This document shows, one piece after another, positions 16,735 through 25,048 of a DNA stretch of 64,000 nt (the stretch's first letter is position 1; each line of letters begins with the position of its first letter). The stretch is from Nocardioidaceae bacterium. Its GTDB lineage: Bacteria; Actinomycetota; Actinomycetes; Propionibacteriales; Nocardioidaceae. A program made the position numbers and the translations under genes. The notes under the pieces were generated by a model. The model did not search any database. It worked only from the letters and a program-made list of their open reading frames with translations, and had not been told where the DNA came from. The stretch lies in assembly GCA_030655315.1 (NCBI GenBank), contig JAURVT010000032.1, positions 1-64,000 of the forward strand, given 5' to 3'.

Positions 16735-17316
16735 ATGGACGCCGACGACTGGGACGCGCGGTACGCCGAGGCCCCCGACCTGTGGGGCTCCGGACCCAAC
16801 TCGCTCGTCACCGACCTCGTCGGCGGCCTCGCCCCGGGACGGGCCGTCGACCTCGCGTGCGGCGACGGCCGCCACACCGCCTGGCTCTCGTCGCTCGGGT
16901 GGCAGGTGGAGGGCGTGGACTTCTCCCCCGAGGCGGTCCGTCAGGCGTCCCGCCGACCCGGCACCGACCTCACGCGGGCCGCCTTCACCGTGGGCGACGC
17001 CACGACCTACTCACCCTCGCGCGGGCTCGACCTCGTGCTGGTCGCCTACCTGCACCTGCCCGACCTCGGCGCCCTGCTCGCCCGCGCCGCCGGCTGGCTC
17101 GCGCCGGGCGGACGGCTCGTCTACCTCGGCCACGCCCGCGAGAACCTCGCGCACGGGGTCGGCGGGCCGTCGGACGCGTCGGTGCTGCCGACCGTCGAGG
17201 CGCTGGCGTCGGGGCTGAGCAACGTCCGCGTGCTCGACCTGCGTCACGTCGAGCGCGAGACGCCACGGGGCACCGCCGTCGACGTGCTCGCCGTCGCGGA
17301 GCCGTGGCCCGTGTGA
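16735..17316 (+). CDS. Class I SAM-dependent methyltransferase
   Basis: The 193-residue product has the SAM-binding motif I AVDLACGDGRHTAWLS and the acidic motif II (VEGVDFSPEAVRQA), then a typical Rossmann-fold order with LDLVLVAYLHLPDL and LAPGGRLVYLG. The N-terminal W.....Y...PDLWGSGPN box resembles the TehB/thiopurine-type small-molecule methyltransferases. The substrate is unknown. It is leaderless by the TAGGCT box and separated from the flagellar genes by only 19 bases, yet appears to be an independent unit. Confidence 0.85.
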   Translation: MDADDWDARYAEAPDLWGSGPNSLVTDLVGGLAPGRAVDLACGDGRHTAWLSSLGWQVEGVDFSPEAVRQASRRPGTDLTRAAFTVGDATTYSPSRGLDLVLVAYLHLPDLGALLARAAGWLAPGGRLVYLGHARENLAHGVGGPSDASVLPTVEALASGLSNVRVLDLRHVERETPRGTAVDVLAVAEPWPV

Positions 17317-17317
17317 G

Positions 17318-17623
17318 CTAGCGGGGCGGGTCGCTGCGGGGCTCGGCCCCGTCGGCGGACGGGACGTCGGTGCCGCTGCCGTCGGTGCCGATCACGTCGT
17401 CGCCGGGTGCCGCCGGGTGGCGCCAGTCGTCCTGCTCCACGAAGTTGACCTTCTTGGTGCGACGCACGAAGCTCCACAGGATCAACGCCGTCGCGGCCGC
17501 CATGGCCAGGAAGACCGCGAAGCCCAGCCAGCCCGGCTTGACGTCGTCGGGGTCCAGCTGGGGGTCCGACGCGGTCAGCACCATCGTGCTCGTCAGGTCG
17601 GCCAGGGCGTGGAGCGTGCTCAC
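17318..17623 (-). CDS. Small membrane protein next to mca
   Basis: A 101-residue protein with one membrane helix (WLGFAVFLAMAAATALILWSF) followed by a basic stretch (RRTKKVNF) and an acidic, Gly/Asp-rich tail. A small membrane protein in the same place beside mca and greA is conserved in mycobacteria, so a conserved but unknown role is likely. The start is GTG with an overlapping TGGAGGA sequence. It lies 28 bases downstream of mca on the same strand and is probably co-transcribed with it. Confidence 0.8.
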   Translation of the reverse strand: MSTLHALADLTSTMVLTASDPQLDPDDVKPGWLGFAVFLAMAAATALILWSFVRRTKKVNFVEQDDWRHPAAPGDDVIGTDGSGTDVPSADGAEPRSDPPR

Positions 17624-17651
17624 TCCTCCAGCCTACGCGTGGGGCCCGGGG

Positions 17652-18524
17652 TCACCGCAGGCCGGCGAAGAGGTCGTCCTCGGGCAGCGTGGTCTGGACG
17701 GTCGACTCCACCAGCTCGAAGTCCTCGGTGGGCCAGACCGACGCCTGCAGGTCCATCGGCACCGCGAAGAACCAGCCGTCGGGGTCGATCTGCGTCGCGT
17801 GGGCCAGCAGGGCCTGGTCGCGCACGGGGAAGTACTCGGCGCACTCCACCCTGGTGGTGATGCGCTGGTCGTGCTCGGGGTCCTCCTTCCACTCCTTGAG
17901 CCGCTCGGTGAACGGCGACTCGAGGCCGCGGCGGAGCATCTCCTCGTGGATCGCCACCGAGCGCAGGCGGTTGAAGCCGTGTTGGTAGTACAGCTTCGAG
18001 GCCTGCCAGGGCTCCCCCTCCTCGGGGTACGCCTCGGGGTCGGCGGCGTCCTTGAACGCCTTGACCGAGATCTGGTGGCACATGATGTGGTCGGGGTGCG
18101 GGTAGCCGCCGTTCTCGTCGTACGTGGTGACGACGTGCGGACGGAACGAGCGGATCAGGCGGACCAGCGGACGCGTCGCGTCCTCCAGCGGCACCAGCCC
18201 GAAGCAGCCCTCGGGCAGCGGGGGCTTGGGGTCGCCGTCGGGCCAGCCGGAGTCGACGAAGCCGAGCCAGTCCTGCTCGATGCCGAGGATCTCGCGGGCC
18301 CGGGCCATCTCGTCGCGGCGGATCTCTCCGATCAGCTCGGGGTTGTCCTCGATGCCGGGGTGCTGGAAGCTCGGGTTCAGGATCGAGCCGCGCTCGCCGC
18401 CGGTGCACGTCGCGACGTGGACGTCGACGCCCTCGGCGACATACTTGGCGGTCGTGGCCGCCCCCTTGCTCGACTCGTCGTCGGGGTGGGCGTGCACGTG
18501 CATGAGACGCAGACGGTCGGCCAC
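17652..18524 (-). CDS. mca: Mycothiol S-conjugate amidase
   Basis: The 290-residue enzyme belongs to the PIG-L/LmbE deacetylase family. Zinc-binding residues are visible in [14 protein letters not shown] near the N-terminus and in [13 protein letters not shown]. Mca cleaves mycothiol conjugates of toxins and antibiotics so that the mercapturic acid can be exported, which shows that the organism makes mycothiol. The GTG at 18524 is preferred because GAGGAG stands four bases before it and the length equals mycobacterial Mca; longer in-frame starts would run into the divergent gene. Homologous MshB is less likely because of the mca-type neighbourhood. Confidence 0.92.
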   Translation of the reverse strand: MADRLRLMHVHAHPDDESSKGAATTAKYVAEGVDVHVATCTGGERGSILNPSFQHPGIEDNPELIGEIRRDEMARAREILGIEQDWLGFVDSGWPDGDPKPPLPEGCFGLVPLEDATRPLVRLIRSFRPHVVTTYDENGGYPHPDHIMCHQISVKAFKDAADPEAYPEEGEPWQASKLYYQHGFNRLRSVAIHEEMLRRGLESPFTERLKEWKEDPEHDQRITTRVECAEYFPVRDQALLAHATQIDPDGWFFAVPMDLQASVWPTEDFELVESTVQTTLPEDDLFAGLR

Positions 18525-18578
18525 GGGTCTCCTCGGGTGGGCGGCAGGACGCCGCCGGTACGCCGACGGGCGGTAGGA

Positions 18579-18584
18579 CACAAT
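18579..18584 (+). promoter_or_regulatory. -10 box of a leaderless promoter (DUF4307 gene)
   Basis: CACAAT followed by six bases and the ATG at 18591. It lies in the 66-base divergent space between mca and the DUF4307 gene. Confidence 0.5.
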
Positions 18585-18590
18585 GGTCCC

Positions 18591-18995
18591 ATGCCCGCCT
18601 CCACGCCCACGCCTGACCTCGTCGGCGAGCGCTACGGGCGACGCGGCGGCCACCAGCGGTTCTGGTACGTCTTCTCGGCCGTCGCCATCACCATCGGCGT
18701 GGCCTGGGCCTGGTACGCCTCGAGCGCCCAGGCCAACCCCGAGATCGCCGGGCAGGTCTACGGGTACGAGGTCACCTCCGACACCACCACGAACGTCGAG
18801 CTGCAGCTCCAGCGGCGCGACGGCGTCGCGGCGGTCTGCGAGGTCTACGCGATCGCGCAGGACCACTCGATCGTGGGCGAGCGCCGGCTCAACGTCCCGG
18901 CCGGCGACCCCGGCAGCCTCCGCGTGAGCGCCGAGATCCGCACCGAGCGACGTGCGGTGACGGGCACCCTGAGGTCCTGCGAACCCGCGTCCTGA
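18591..18995 (+). CDS. DUF4307 membrane-anchored protein
   Basis: The 134-residue product has a cytoplasmic N-terminus ([18 protein letters not shown]), one membrane helix at about residues 27-45 and an outer domain with [20 protein letters not shown] and [15 protein letters not shown]. This pattern is the actinobacterial DUF4307 family, regularly found divergent from mca. Two cysteines (in AVCEVYA and LRSCEP) may form a disulfide. Function unknown. Confidence 0.85.
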   Translation: MPASTPTPDLVGERYGRRGGHQRFWYVFSAVAITIGVAWAWYASSAQANPEIAGQVYGYEVTSDTTTNVELQLQRRDGVAAVCEVYAIAQDHSIVGERRLNVPAGDPGSLRVSAEIRTERRAVTGTLRSCEPAS

Positions 18996-19082
18996 CCCCC
19001 GTCGTGCGCCCGATTTGCTAGTGTCTGGACCTCACCCCGGGCGACGTCCGGGGTGTCGTCGCATCACGAGGAGTTTCGTTCC

Positions 19083-19595
19083 ATGAGCACCAACGCGCAG
19101 GAGCAGGGCAACACCCTCTGGGTCACCCAGGAGGCGTTCGACAAGCTGCAGGCTGAGCTCGACCACCTCAAGGGTCCTGGTCGCGCGGAGATCACGGCCA
19201 AGATCAGCGACGCCCGCGACGAGGGCGACCTGAAGGAGAACGGCGGCTACCACGCCGCCCGCGAGGAGCAGGGCAAGACCGAGGCCCGCATCCGCCAGCT
19301 CGAGGACATGGTCCGCCGCGCCCAGGTGGGCGAGACCGCCGCCGACGACGGCGTCGTCGCCGCGGGCATGATCGTCACCGTGAAGTTCCCCGGTGACGAC
19401 ACCGAGACCTTCCTGCTCGGCTCGCGCGAGATGGCCTCCCTCGACGAGTCGGTCGAGATGGACGTCTACAGCCCCCAGTCCCCCCTCGGCGCTGCCATTG
19501 TCGGCAAGAAGCAGGGCGACACCGCCACCTACGCCGCCCCCAACGGCAAGGACCTCTCTGTCGAGGTCGTCAGCGCCAAGCCCTTCACCGGCTGA
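19083..19595 (+). CDS. greA: GreA, transcript cleavage elongation factor
   Basis: The 170-residue protein has the N-terminal coiled coil with GRAEITAKISDARDEGDLKE at its tip, whose acidic residues are inserted into the RNA polymerase secondary channel, and the C-terminal FKBP-like domain (SPQSPLGAAIVGKKQGDTA). It rescues backtracked polymerase by stimulating RNA cleavage. The ATG at 19083 follows GAGGAG by about ten bases; the upstream GTG/ATG in frame is inside the leader. The palindrome 39 bases after the stop probably ends its transcript. Confidence 0.96.
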   Translation: MSTNAQEQGNTLWVTQEAFDKLQAELDHLKGPGRAEITAKISDARDEGDLKENGGYHAAREEQGKTEARIRQLEDMVRRAQVGETAADDGVVAAGMIVTVKFPGDDTETFLLGSREMASLDESVEMDVYSPQSPLGAAIVGKKQGDTATYAAPNGKDLSVEVVSAKPFTG

Positions 19596-19622
19596 TCCCC
19601 CCTCCGCCCCTCCCCCGTCTCC

Positions 19623-19686
19623 CCCGTCCGCGATCTGATGCCCTGTGGTGCTCATCGCCACTGAATGAGCACCACAGCGCATCAGA
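19623..19686. repeat. Palindrome downstream of greA, left border of the DUF559 segment
   Basis: Arms TCTGATGCCCTGTGGTGCTCAT (19634-19655, written in two parts in the sequence) and its inverse at 19665-19686 match at 21 of 22 positions with a 9-base loop. It is preceded by CCCGTCCGCGA at 19623. The DUF559 stop codon lies inside the right arm. It can serve as a bidirectional terminator and is homologous to the palindrome at 20680-20754. Confidence 0.85.
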
Positions 19687-20620
19687 CCGGGTGGCTGAAC
19701 CACGACGTCCACATCGTGTTGCACGCGGGCGGCGGGCCTGCGTAACCCCTCGCGGCCAGGGCGGAGTGCACGCGTCGCACCACCCGATGGGTGTCGCGGA
19801 GGTCGTCGATCGTGACGACCACGAGCCGCCACCCTGCCGCTTCCAGACGCTCGCGTCGGCTCAGGTCGTGGGCCCGCTGCGCAGCGTCACGCTCGTGCTG
19901 CCACCCGTCGTACTCCACGAGCACCTTCCACCGCGCGAGCACGAGGTCGCCGCGGGCGAGGAACCGTCCGTCGTCGTCGCGGATGTCGACGTTGCAGGCG
20001 GGCTCGGGCAGCCGGGCGAAGACGATCATCAACCGGAGCAGCGTCTCCATCACCGACTCCGCTCCGTCACGCACCAGCGCGAAGACACGCCGCGCCCGGA
20101 CCACGCCGTCGAGGTGGCATGAAGCCAGGTACGCGGCCAGCTGCTCCCGCGTGGTCCATCCCGCGTGGATCAGCGCCTCCATCGCCTGGACCAGCTGGAC
20201 GGGATTGAGGAGCCGTGCGCTGTCGACGACCGTTCGATCGGGGCCAAGGACGACGATGCCCTGCACCGCGTGCGCGTGAAGCCGTCCGACCCGTCGGTGG
20301 AGGACGACCTCCCCGTGCCGGCTGACCGCCGACCCGTTGGTGCTGAAGTGCAGTGGCCACCGGCGCCCGAGGTCGATGCCGTACACCCGCAGGGCCGTGG
20401 TGTGGCTGACCGCGGTGTCGAGCGGCATCACGAGCAGGAAGGCCGCGATCCACGTCCGCAGGGTCAGCTCCAGGTCCGCGGCGACATAGACACCTCTGAG
20501 GAGGGTGCGGTACGCCGGCCCGCGCAGGCACTGCAGTCCCACACCGGCGTCGGAGGCCTGACGTCGGGTGAAGGGCCGTCCGGCGAGATGGGCAGGGACG
20601 AGCTCAGGTGGTCGGGCCAT
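19682..20620 (-). CDS. DUF559 / Vsr-like PD-(D/E)XK endonuclease-family protein with AbiEi-type N-terminus
   Basis: The 312-residue product has an N-terminal winged-helix-like stretch (FTRRQASDAGVG, then LRGVYVAAD) of the kind annotated as AbiEi antitoxin domain, and a C-terminal DUF559 domain with RGDLVLARWKVLVEYDGWQH followed by RERLEAAGWRLVVVT. The Asp, Glu and Gln/His-Asp positions fit the fold of very-short-patch-repair endonucleases. Proteins of this type are abundant in actinobacteria but their role is not known. No toxin partner lies beside it. It is enclosed by two homologous palindromes, which makes it look like an inserted cassette. The ATG at 20620 follows a CATGGT box by six bases. 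Confidence 0.8.
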   Translation of the reverse strand: MARPPELVPAHLAGRPFTRRQASDAGVGLQCLRGPAYRTLLRGVYVAADLELTLRTWIAAFLLVMPLDTAVSHTTALRVYGIDLGRRWPLHFSTNGSAVSRHGEVVLHRRVGRLHAHAVQGIVVLGPDRTVVDSARLLNPVQLVQAMEALIHAGWTTREQLAAYLASCHLDGVVRARRVFALVRDGAESVMETLLRLMIVFARLPEPACNVDIRDDDGRFLARGDLVLARWKVLVEYDGWQHERDAAQRAHDLSRRERLEAAGWRLVVVTIDDLRDTHRVVRRVHSALAARGYAGPPPACNTMWTSWFSHPV

Positions 20621-20626
20621 GCCGGC

Positions 20627-20632
20627 ACCATG
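20627..20632 (-). promoter_or_regulatory. -10 box of a leaderless promoter (DUF559 gene)
   Basis: Read on the - strand, CATGGT is followed by six bases and the ATG at 20620. Confidence 0.4.
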
Positions 20633-20679
20633 GGGCCGGCGCCGGCTCGCGGACCGTCGTCCACAGGCCGGACTTCTCC

Positions 20680-20754
20680 CCCGTCCGCGATCTGATGCCT
20701 TGTGTTGCGCACAACGGCCGGATGAGAACCACAAGTCATCAGATCGCGGACGGG
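20680..20754. repeat. Palindrome upstream of the DUF559 gene, right border of the segment
   Basis: CCCGTCCGCGATCTGATG at 20680-20697 is inverted exactly at 20737-20754; the inner parts (CCTTGTG / CACAAGT) are only partly paired. The same 18 bases occur in direct orientation at 19623-19640 in the left palindrome. It also lies beyond the 3' end of the threonine ammonia-lyase gene and may terminate it. Confidence 0.8.
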
Positions 20755-20777
20755 AGGGGTGGGGCGGGAGGGGTGGG

Positions 20778-22013
20778 TCAGGCGAGGCCGAGGGGGTAGC
20801 CGAGGGCGCGGAGGTGGGCCTGGACGGCCTCGCGGTGGGTCTCGCCGCGGGTCTCGACCTGCAGGGCGACCTCGACCTCGTCGACGTGGAGCGCGGCGGC
20901 GGTGCGCTCGTGGACGACGTCGAGGACGTTGACGTGCTGGCGCGCCAGCTCGTCGAGGAGCCGCACCAGCTCGCCGGGACGGTCGGGGATGCGGACCCGG
21001 AAGGACAGGTAGCGCCCGGCCGAGACCATGCCGTGCCGGATCACCTGCATCAGCAGGAGCGGGTCGATGTTGCCGCCCGACAGGATCGGGACGACGGTGC
21101 CGCGCTCGTCGGCGAACACCTCGGGGTGGGCGGCGAGGGCCGCGGCCGAGGCGGCCCCGGCGGGCTCCACCAGCATCTTGGCCCGCTCGAGCAGCAGGAG
21201 CAGGGCCTGGCTGAGGTCGTCCTCGGTGACGGTGAGCACCGCGTCGACGTGGTCGCGCACCGCCGCGAAGGGCACGTCCCCCGGACGGGCGACCGCGATG
21301 CCATCGGCCATCGTGCGCAGGGCGTCGATCGTCACCGGCCCGCCGGCCGACAGCGACGCCGGGTAGGCGGCCATCCGCTCGGACTGCACGCCCACCACCC
21401 GCACGTCCGGACGCACCGCGTGGACGGCGATCGCGACCCCGGCGGCGAGCCCGCCACCGCCCATCGAGACGACGACGGTCGAGACGTCCGGCACCTGCTC
21501 GAGCACCTCGAGCGCCACCGTGGACTGACCGGCGACGACGTCGGCGTGGTCGAACGGGTGGATCAGGACCGCGCCCGTGCGGGCCGCGTGCTCGGTGGCC
21601 GCGGCGATCGCCGACTCGACGCTCGGCCCGGCGAACCTCACGTCGGCGCCGTACGCGCGGGTCGCCTTCTCCTTGGGGATCGGCGCGCCCTCGGGCATGT
21701 AGACGGTGGCGGGCACGCCGAGCAGCGACGCCGACAGCGCGACGCCCTGCGCGTGGTTGCCCGCGCTGGCCGCGACCACCCCGCGCCGACGTTCAGCCTC
21801 GTCGAGCCGGGCGATGCGCACGTAGGCGCCGCGGATCTTGAACGACCCGGCGCGCTGGAGGTTCTCGCACTTGAGCACCACCGGCCCGCCGATCGTCCGG
21901 GACAGCCACCGCGAGTCCTGCACGGGCGTCGTCTCGGCCACGCCCTCGAGCAGCCGCCGCGCCGCGGCGAGGTCGGCGGGGACCTCAGGCACGTGCGGGT
22001 CCCGACTCGGCAT
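20778..22013 (-). CDS. ilvA: Threonine ammonia-lyase with C-terminal ACT domain
   Basis: The 411-residue PLP enzyme has the cofactor lysine Lys59 (GSFKIRGAY), the phosphate-binding SMGGGGLAAG loop and VVAASAGNHAQG. Residues about 330-411 form one ACT-like domain (VRIPDRPGELVRLLDELA), so it is a regulated enzyme producing 2-oxobutanoate and ammonia for isoleucine synthesis, or a catabolic variant. The ATG start overlaps the end of the upstream permease gene by 29 bases; a GTG at 21992 is an alternative. It terminates 23 bases before the DUF559-border palindrome. Confidence 0.92.
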   Translation of the reverse strand: MPSRDPHVPEVPADLAAARRLLEGVAETTPVQDSRWLSRTIGGPVVLKCENLQRAGSFKIRGAYVRIARLDEAERRRGVVAASAGNHAQGVALSASLLGVPATVYMPEGAPIPKEKATRAYGADVRFAGPSVESAIAAATEHAARTGAVLIHPFDHADVVAGQSTVALEVLEQVPDVSTVVVSMGGGGLAAGVAIAVHAVRPDVRVVGVQSERMAAYPASLSAGGPVTIDALRTMADGIAVARPGDVPFAAVRDHVDAVLTVTEDDLSQALLLLLERAKMLVEPAGAASAAALAAHPEVFADERGTVVPILSGGNIDPLLLMQVIRHGMVSAGRYLSFRVRIPDRPGELVRLLDELARQHVNVLDVVHERTAAALHVDEVEVALQVETRGETHREAVQAHLRALGYPLGLA

Positions 22014-23208
22014 GGGCGCGGGAGGCGAGGTGCTTCACCACCGCGTTGAGGCAGGCGGCGATGGGCACGGCGACCAGGGCGCCGACGATGCCCGACACCG
22101 CGATGCCCGCGGCGACGGCCAGGATGATGGCGAGCGGGTGGACGGCCACCAGCCGCCCCATCAGGAACGGCTGCAGCACGTGCGCCTCGATCTGCTGGAC
22201 GACGATCACCGACAGCAGCATGAGCAGCGCCGTGACCGGGCCCTGGTCGACCAGCGCGACGAGCACCGCGACCAGCCCCGACACGAACGCACCGACGATC
22301 GGGATGAAGGCGCCGATGAACACGAGCACCCCGATCGCGAACGCGAGCGGCACCCCGAGGATCCAGGCCATCACCGCGATCCCGACCGCGTCGGTCAGGG
22401 CGACGACGACGGTCGCGCGGGTGAACGCGGTCAGCGACACCCAGGCGACGCGACCCGATGAGTCGAGGTAGGTCCGGGCCTCGCGCGGCGCGAGGCCGAC
22501 CAGCCAGGTCCAGATCCGACCGCCCTCGTAGAGGAAGAAGTAGGTGCCGAACAGCACGATGAACACGCCCGCGCCGACGTGCGTCAGCGTGGCGCCGACC
22601 TCGGTGACGCGGGTGACGACCTGGCCGTCCTGGTTCTGCAGGCTCTGCACGACGCGGTCCCCGAAGCTCTGCAGCTGCGCGTCCGTCAGCCCCAGCGGGC
22701 CGTTGCGGGCCCAGTCCTGCACCTGGCCGATGCCGGTGACCACCGAGTCGCGCAGCTGACCGACCTGGGTGGAGACCTGGCGGCCGACGAGCGTCAGGGC
22801 CGCGACCACGACCGCGACGAAGCCCAGCACCACGACCAGGGCGGCGGCCACGCGCGGCACCCTGGCCCGCACGAGCAGGTCGACGAAGGGCACCAGCAAC
22901 GCGGTGACGAGCACGGCGATCGCGATCGGTACCGCGATCTCGGCGAAGTAGGACAGGATCCGGTAGACGACGTACCCGGCGACGCCGATGATGAGCAGCC
23001 GCCACGACCAGCCGGCGGCGAGCTCGAGCCCGTAGGGCACGTGCCGGGGCGTGACCGCTCCCCCGACCGACACCGCCGGGCTCTGGTCGGGCACCTCGTC
23101 GGCGACGACGCCCGACGCGTCGTCGAGCGCGTCGGCATCGACCGGGTCGGCGGCCTCCCGGCCCTCGGTGCGTCGTCCGTCGAGGAGCCGTCCCAGCGCG
23201 CCCAGCAC
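21985..23208 (-). CDS. AI-2E family (PerM-like) transporter
   Basis: This 407-residue membrane protein has about eight helices, a large loop after the third helix (QVSTQVGQLRDSV, then VQDWARNGPLGL) and the C-terminal conserved GIVGALVAVPIAACLNAVVKHL. Such proteins are annotated as AI-2 exporters, although many act as sodium-proton antiporters or have no known substrate. The GTG at 23208, five bases after the metB stop, was chosen; longer in-frame starts lie inside metB. The first 95 residues are an acidic cytoplasmic extension. Confidence 0.87.
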   Translation of the reverse strand: MLGALGRLLDGRRTEGREAADPVDADALDDASGVVADEVPDQSPAVSVGGAVTPRHVPYGLELAAGWSWRLLIIGVAGYVVYRILSYFAEIAVPIAIAVLVTALLVPFVDLLVRARVPRVAAALVVVLGFVAVVVAALTLVGRQVSTQVGQLRDSVVTGIGQVQDWARNGPLGLTDAQLQSFGDRVVQSLQNQDGQVVTRVTEVGATLTHVGAGVFIVLFGTYFFLYEGGRIWTWLVGLAPREARTYLDSSGRVAWVSLTAFTRATVVVALTDAVGIAVMAWILGVPLAFAIGVLVFIGAFIPIVGAFVSGLVAVLVALVDQGPVTALLMLLSVIVVQQIEAHVLQPFLMGRLVAVHPLAIILAVAAGIAVSGIVGALVAVPIAACLNAVVKHLASRAHAESGPARA

Positions 23209-23213
23209 GGGGC

Positions 23214-24380
23214 TCAGCCCTCGAGCGCCTGGTCGAGGTCGGCGAGGAGGTCGTCGATCGTCTCGATGCCGACGCTCACCCGGACGAGGTCGCCCGGGAC
23301 CTCCAGCGGCGAGCCCGCCGCGGACGCGTGCGTCATGCGGCCGGGGTGCTCGATCAGCGACTCGACGCCGCCGAGCGACTCGGCCAGCGTGAACAGCCGG
23401 CACCGGTCGACGACGTCGACGGCGGCCTGCTCACCGGCGGCCATCCGGAACGACACCATCCCGCCGAAGCGTCGCATCTGCTTGGCCGCGACGTCGTGGC
23501 CCGGGTGGTCGGGAAGACCCGGGTAGAGCACCGACGCCACCGCCGGGTGCGCGACGAGGTGCTCGACGACCCGCTCGGCGTTGTCGCTGTGGCGCTCCAT
23601 CCGCAGCGCCAGCGTCTTGAGGCCGCGCATCACGAGCCAGGCGTCGAACGGCCCGGCGACCGCACCCATCGCGTTCTGGTGGTAGGTCAGCTTCTCGGCG
23701 ACCTCGGTGTCGCGCGCCACGAGGGCACCGCCGACGACGTCGGAGTGGCCGCCCGCGTACTTGGTGGTGGAGTGCACGACGACGTCCGCGCCGAAGGCGA
23801 TCGGCTGCTGCAGGTACGGCGAGGCGAAGGTGTTGTCGACCACGAGGAGCGCGCCGGCCTCGTGCGCGACGCCCGCGAGGGCCTCGATGTCGGCGATGCC
23901 GAGCAGCGGGTTGGTGGGCGTCTCCACCCAGACCACGCTCGTGCTGCCCGGACGGATCGCGGCCCGCACGGCGTCCAGGTCGGCGATGGGCGCGGGCGTG
24001 TAGTCGAGCCCCCAGGGCTGGTGCACGCGGTCGAACAGCCGGAAGGTGCCGCCGTAGGCGTCGTTCGGGATGACGACGTGCTGGCCCGGCGCGGTGAGCG
24101 CCCGGAGCACGGTGTCCTCGGCGGCCAGGCCGCTGGCGAACGCGAGACCGCGGGCGCCGCCCTCGAGCGCCGCGAGGCACTCCTCCAGCGCGGTGCGCGT
24201 GGGGTTGGCGCTTCGGGAGTACTCGTACCCCTCGCGCAGGCCGCCGACGCCGTCCTGCTTGTAGGTGCTGGTGGCGTAGATGGGCGAGATCACGGCGCCG
24301 GTCCGCGGGTCGGGCTCCTGGCCCGCGTGGATCGCGAGCGTCTCGAAGCCGTGGTCGCGGGAAGGGGTCGAATCGGTCAC
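23214..24380 (-). CDS. metB: Cystathionine gamma-synthase (or gamma-lyase)
   Basis: The 388-residue PLP enzyme of the Cys/Met metabolism family has the cofactor lysine Lys207 in HSTTKYAGGHSD, the YSRSANPTR substrate loop and SLGGVESLIEHP. Gamma-synthase joins an activated homoserine with cysteine; gamma-lyase runs the reverse route, and sequence alone does not separate them fully. The mycobacterial neighbourhood (greA, mca, metB, cbs) supports metB. The GTG start lies six bases after a TAGTCT box. Confidence 0.9.
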   Translation of the reverse strand: MTDSTPSRDHGFETLAIHAGQEPDPRTGAVISPIYATSTYKQDGVGGLREGYEYSRSANPTRTALEECLAALEGGARGLAFASGLAAEDTVLRALTAPGQHVVIPNDAYGGTFRLFDRVHQPWGLDYTPAPIADLDAVRAAIRPGSTSVVWVETPTNPLLGIADIEALAGVAHEAGALLVVDNTFASPYLQQPIAFGADVVVHSTTKYAGGHSDVVGGALVARDTEVAEKLTYHQNAMGAVAGPFDAWLVMRGLKTLALRMERHSDNAERVVEHLVAHPAVASVLYPGLPDHPGHDVAAKQMRRFGGMVSFRMAAGEQAAVDVVDRCRLFTLAESLGGVESLIEHPGRMTHASAAGSPLEVPGDLVRVSVGIETIDDLLADLDQALEG

Positions 24381-24386
24381 CCGAAC

Positions 24387-24392
24387 AGACTA
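24387..24392 (-). promoter_or_regulatory. -10 box of a leaderless promoter (metB)
   Basis: TAGTCT on the - strand, six bases before the GTG at 24380. No methionine or cobalamin riboswitch is visible in the 89-base divergent space. Confidence 0.55.
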
Positions 24393-24469
24393 GGGCGTGC
24401 GCTCCGTCCCGCGGTGGTCAGTGGGCGGCCACCCGTGCTCGTCGGGGCCCGGTGGCAGGAACGACGACC

Positions 24470-25039
24470 ATGAGACCCGCCGTCGACCACGTGCACCGTC
24501 TCGTCCGCGACCAGCGGCCGATCGACGCGGTCGGACGCGAGCACCGCGACGCCGTGCTCGCCTGGCTCGCCTCCACCGACGACGTGTTCCGCCGGGTGCG
24601 GCCGGCGGTCCCCCCGCGCCACCTGGTGTCGTACGTGGTCGTCACCGACCCCGCCCGGAGCAGGTTCTGGCTGGTCGACCACCGCCTGGCCGGCCGTGCC
24701 CTCCCGCCGGGCGGGCACGTGGAGGTCGACGAGGACCCGCGCGCCGCCGCCGCCCGCGAGCTGCACGAGGAGCTGGGCCTCCACGCGGCCGTCGCTCCCT
24801 TCCCGGTGCTCACGACGCTGACCACCACCGTCGGGCCGGACCCCCACGAGGACGTCAGCCTCTGGTTCGTCGCCGAGGTGCCCGACGACGCGTCGCCCAC
24901 CGTCGACGCCACCGAGCACGACGGCGGGCGCTGGTGGTCCCGCGCCGAGGTCGCCGCCGCGCCGCCGGGCGCACTCGACCCCCACTTCACCCGGTTCGTC
25001 GCCGCCCTCGACCGCGCGGGCGACGGCGCCGACCGCTAG
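24470..25039 (+). CDS. Nudix hydrolase
   Basis: The 189-residue protein has a complete Nudix box at residues 82-104, GHVEVDE followed by DPRAAAARELHEELGL, matching Gx5Ex7REUxEExGU. The family hydrolyses nucleoside diphosphates linked to another moiety; the substrate here is unknown. The ATG at 24470 is chosen over a GTG at 24452 because the AGGA ribosome site lies between them. Its TAG stop forms part of the -10 box of the next gene. Confidence 0.88.
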   Translation: MRPAVDHVHRLVRDQRPIDAVGREHRDAVLAWLASTDDVFRRVRPAVPPRHLVSYVVVTDPARSRFWLVDHRLAGRALPPGGHVEVDEDPRAAAARELHEELGLHAAVAPFPVLTTLTTTVGPDPHEDVSLWFVAEVPDDASPTVDATEHDGGRWWSRAEVAAAPPGALDPHFTRFVAALDRAGDGADR

Positions 25040-25042
25040 CGT
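25037..25042 (+). promoter_or_regulatory. -10 box of a leaderless promoter (mug)
   Basis: TAGCGT overlaps the Nudix stop codon and stands six bases before the GTG at 25049. Confidence 0.5.
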
Positions 25043-25048
25043 CCCCGG

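Noticed and set aside
19682-20620. Complete type IV toxin-antitoxin system
   Set aside because: Only the AbiEi-like/DUF559 protein is present; no AbiEii-type nucleotidyltransferase toxin lies beside it.
24381-24469. Riboswitch upstream of metB
   Set aside because: The -10 box stands six bases from the start codon, leaving no leader for an aptamer.
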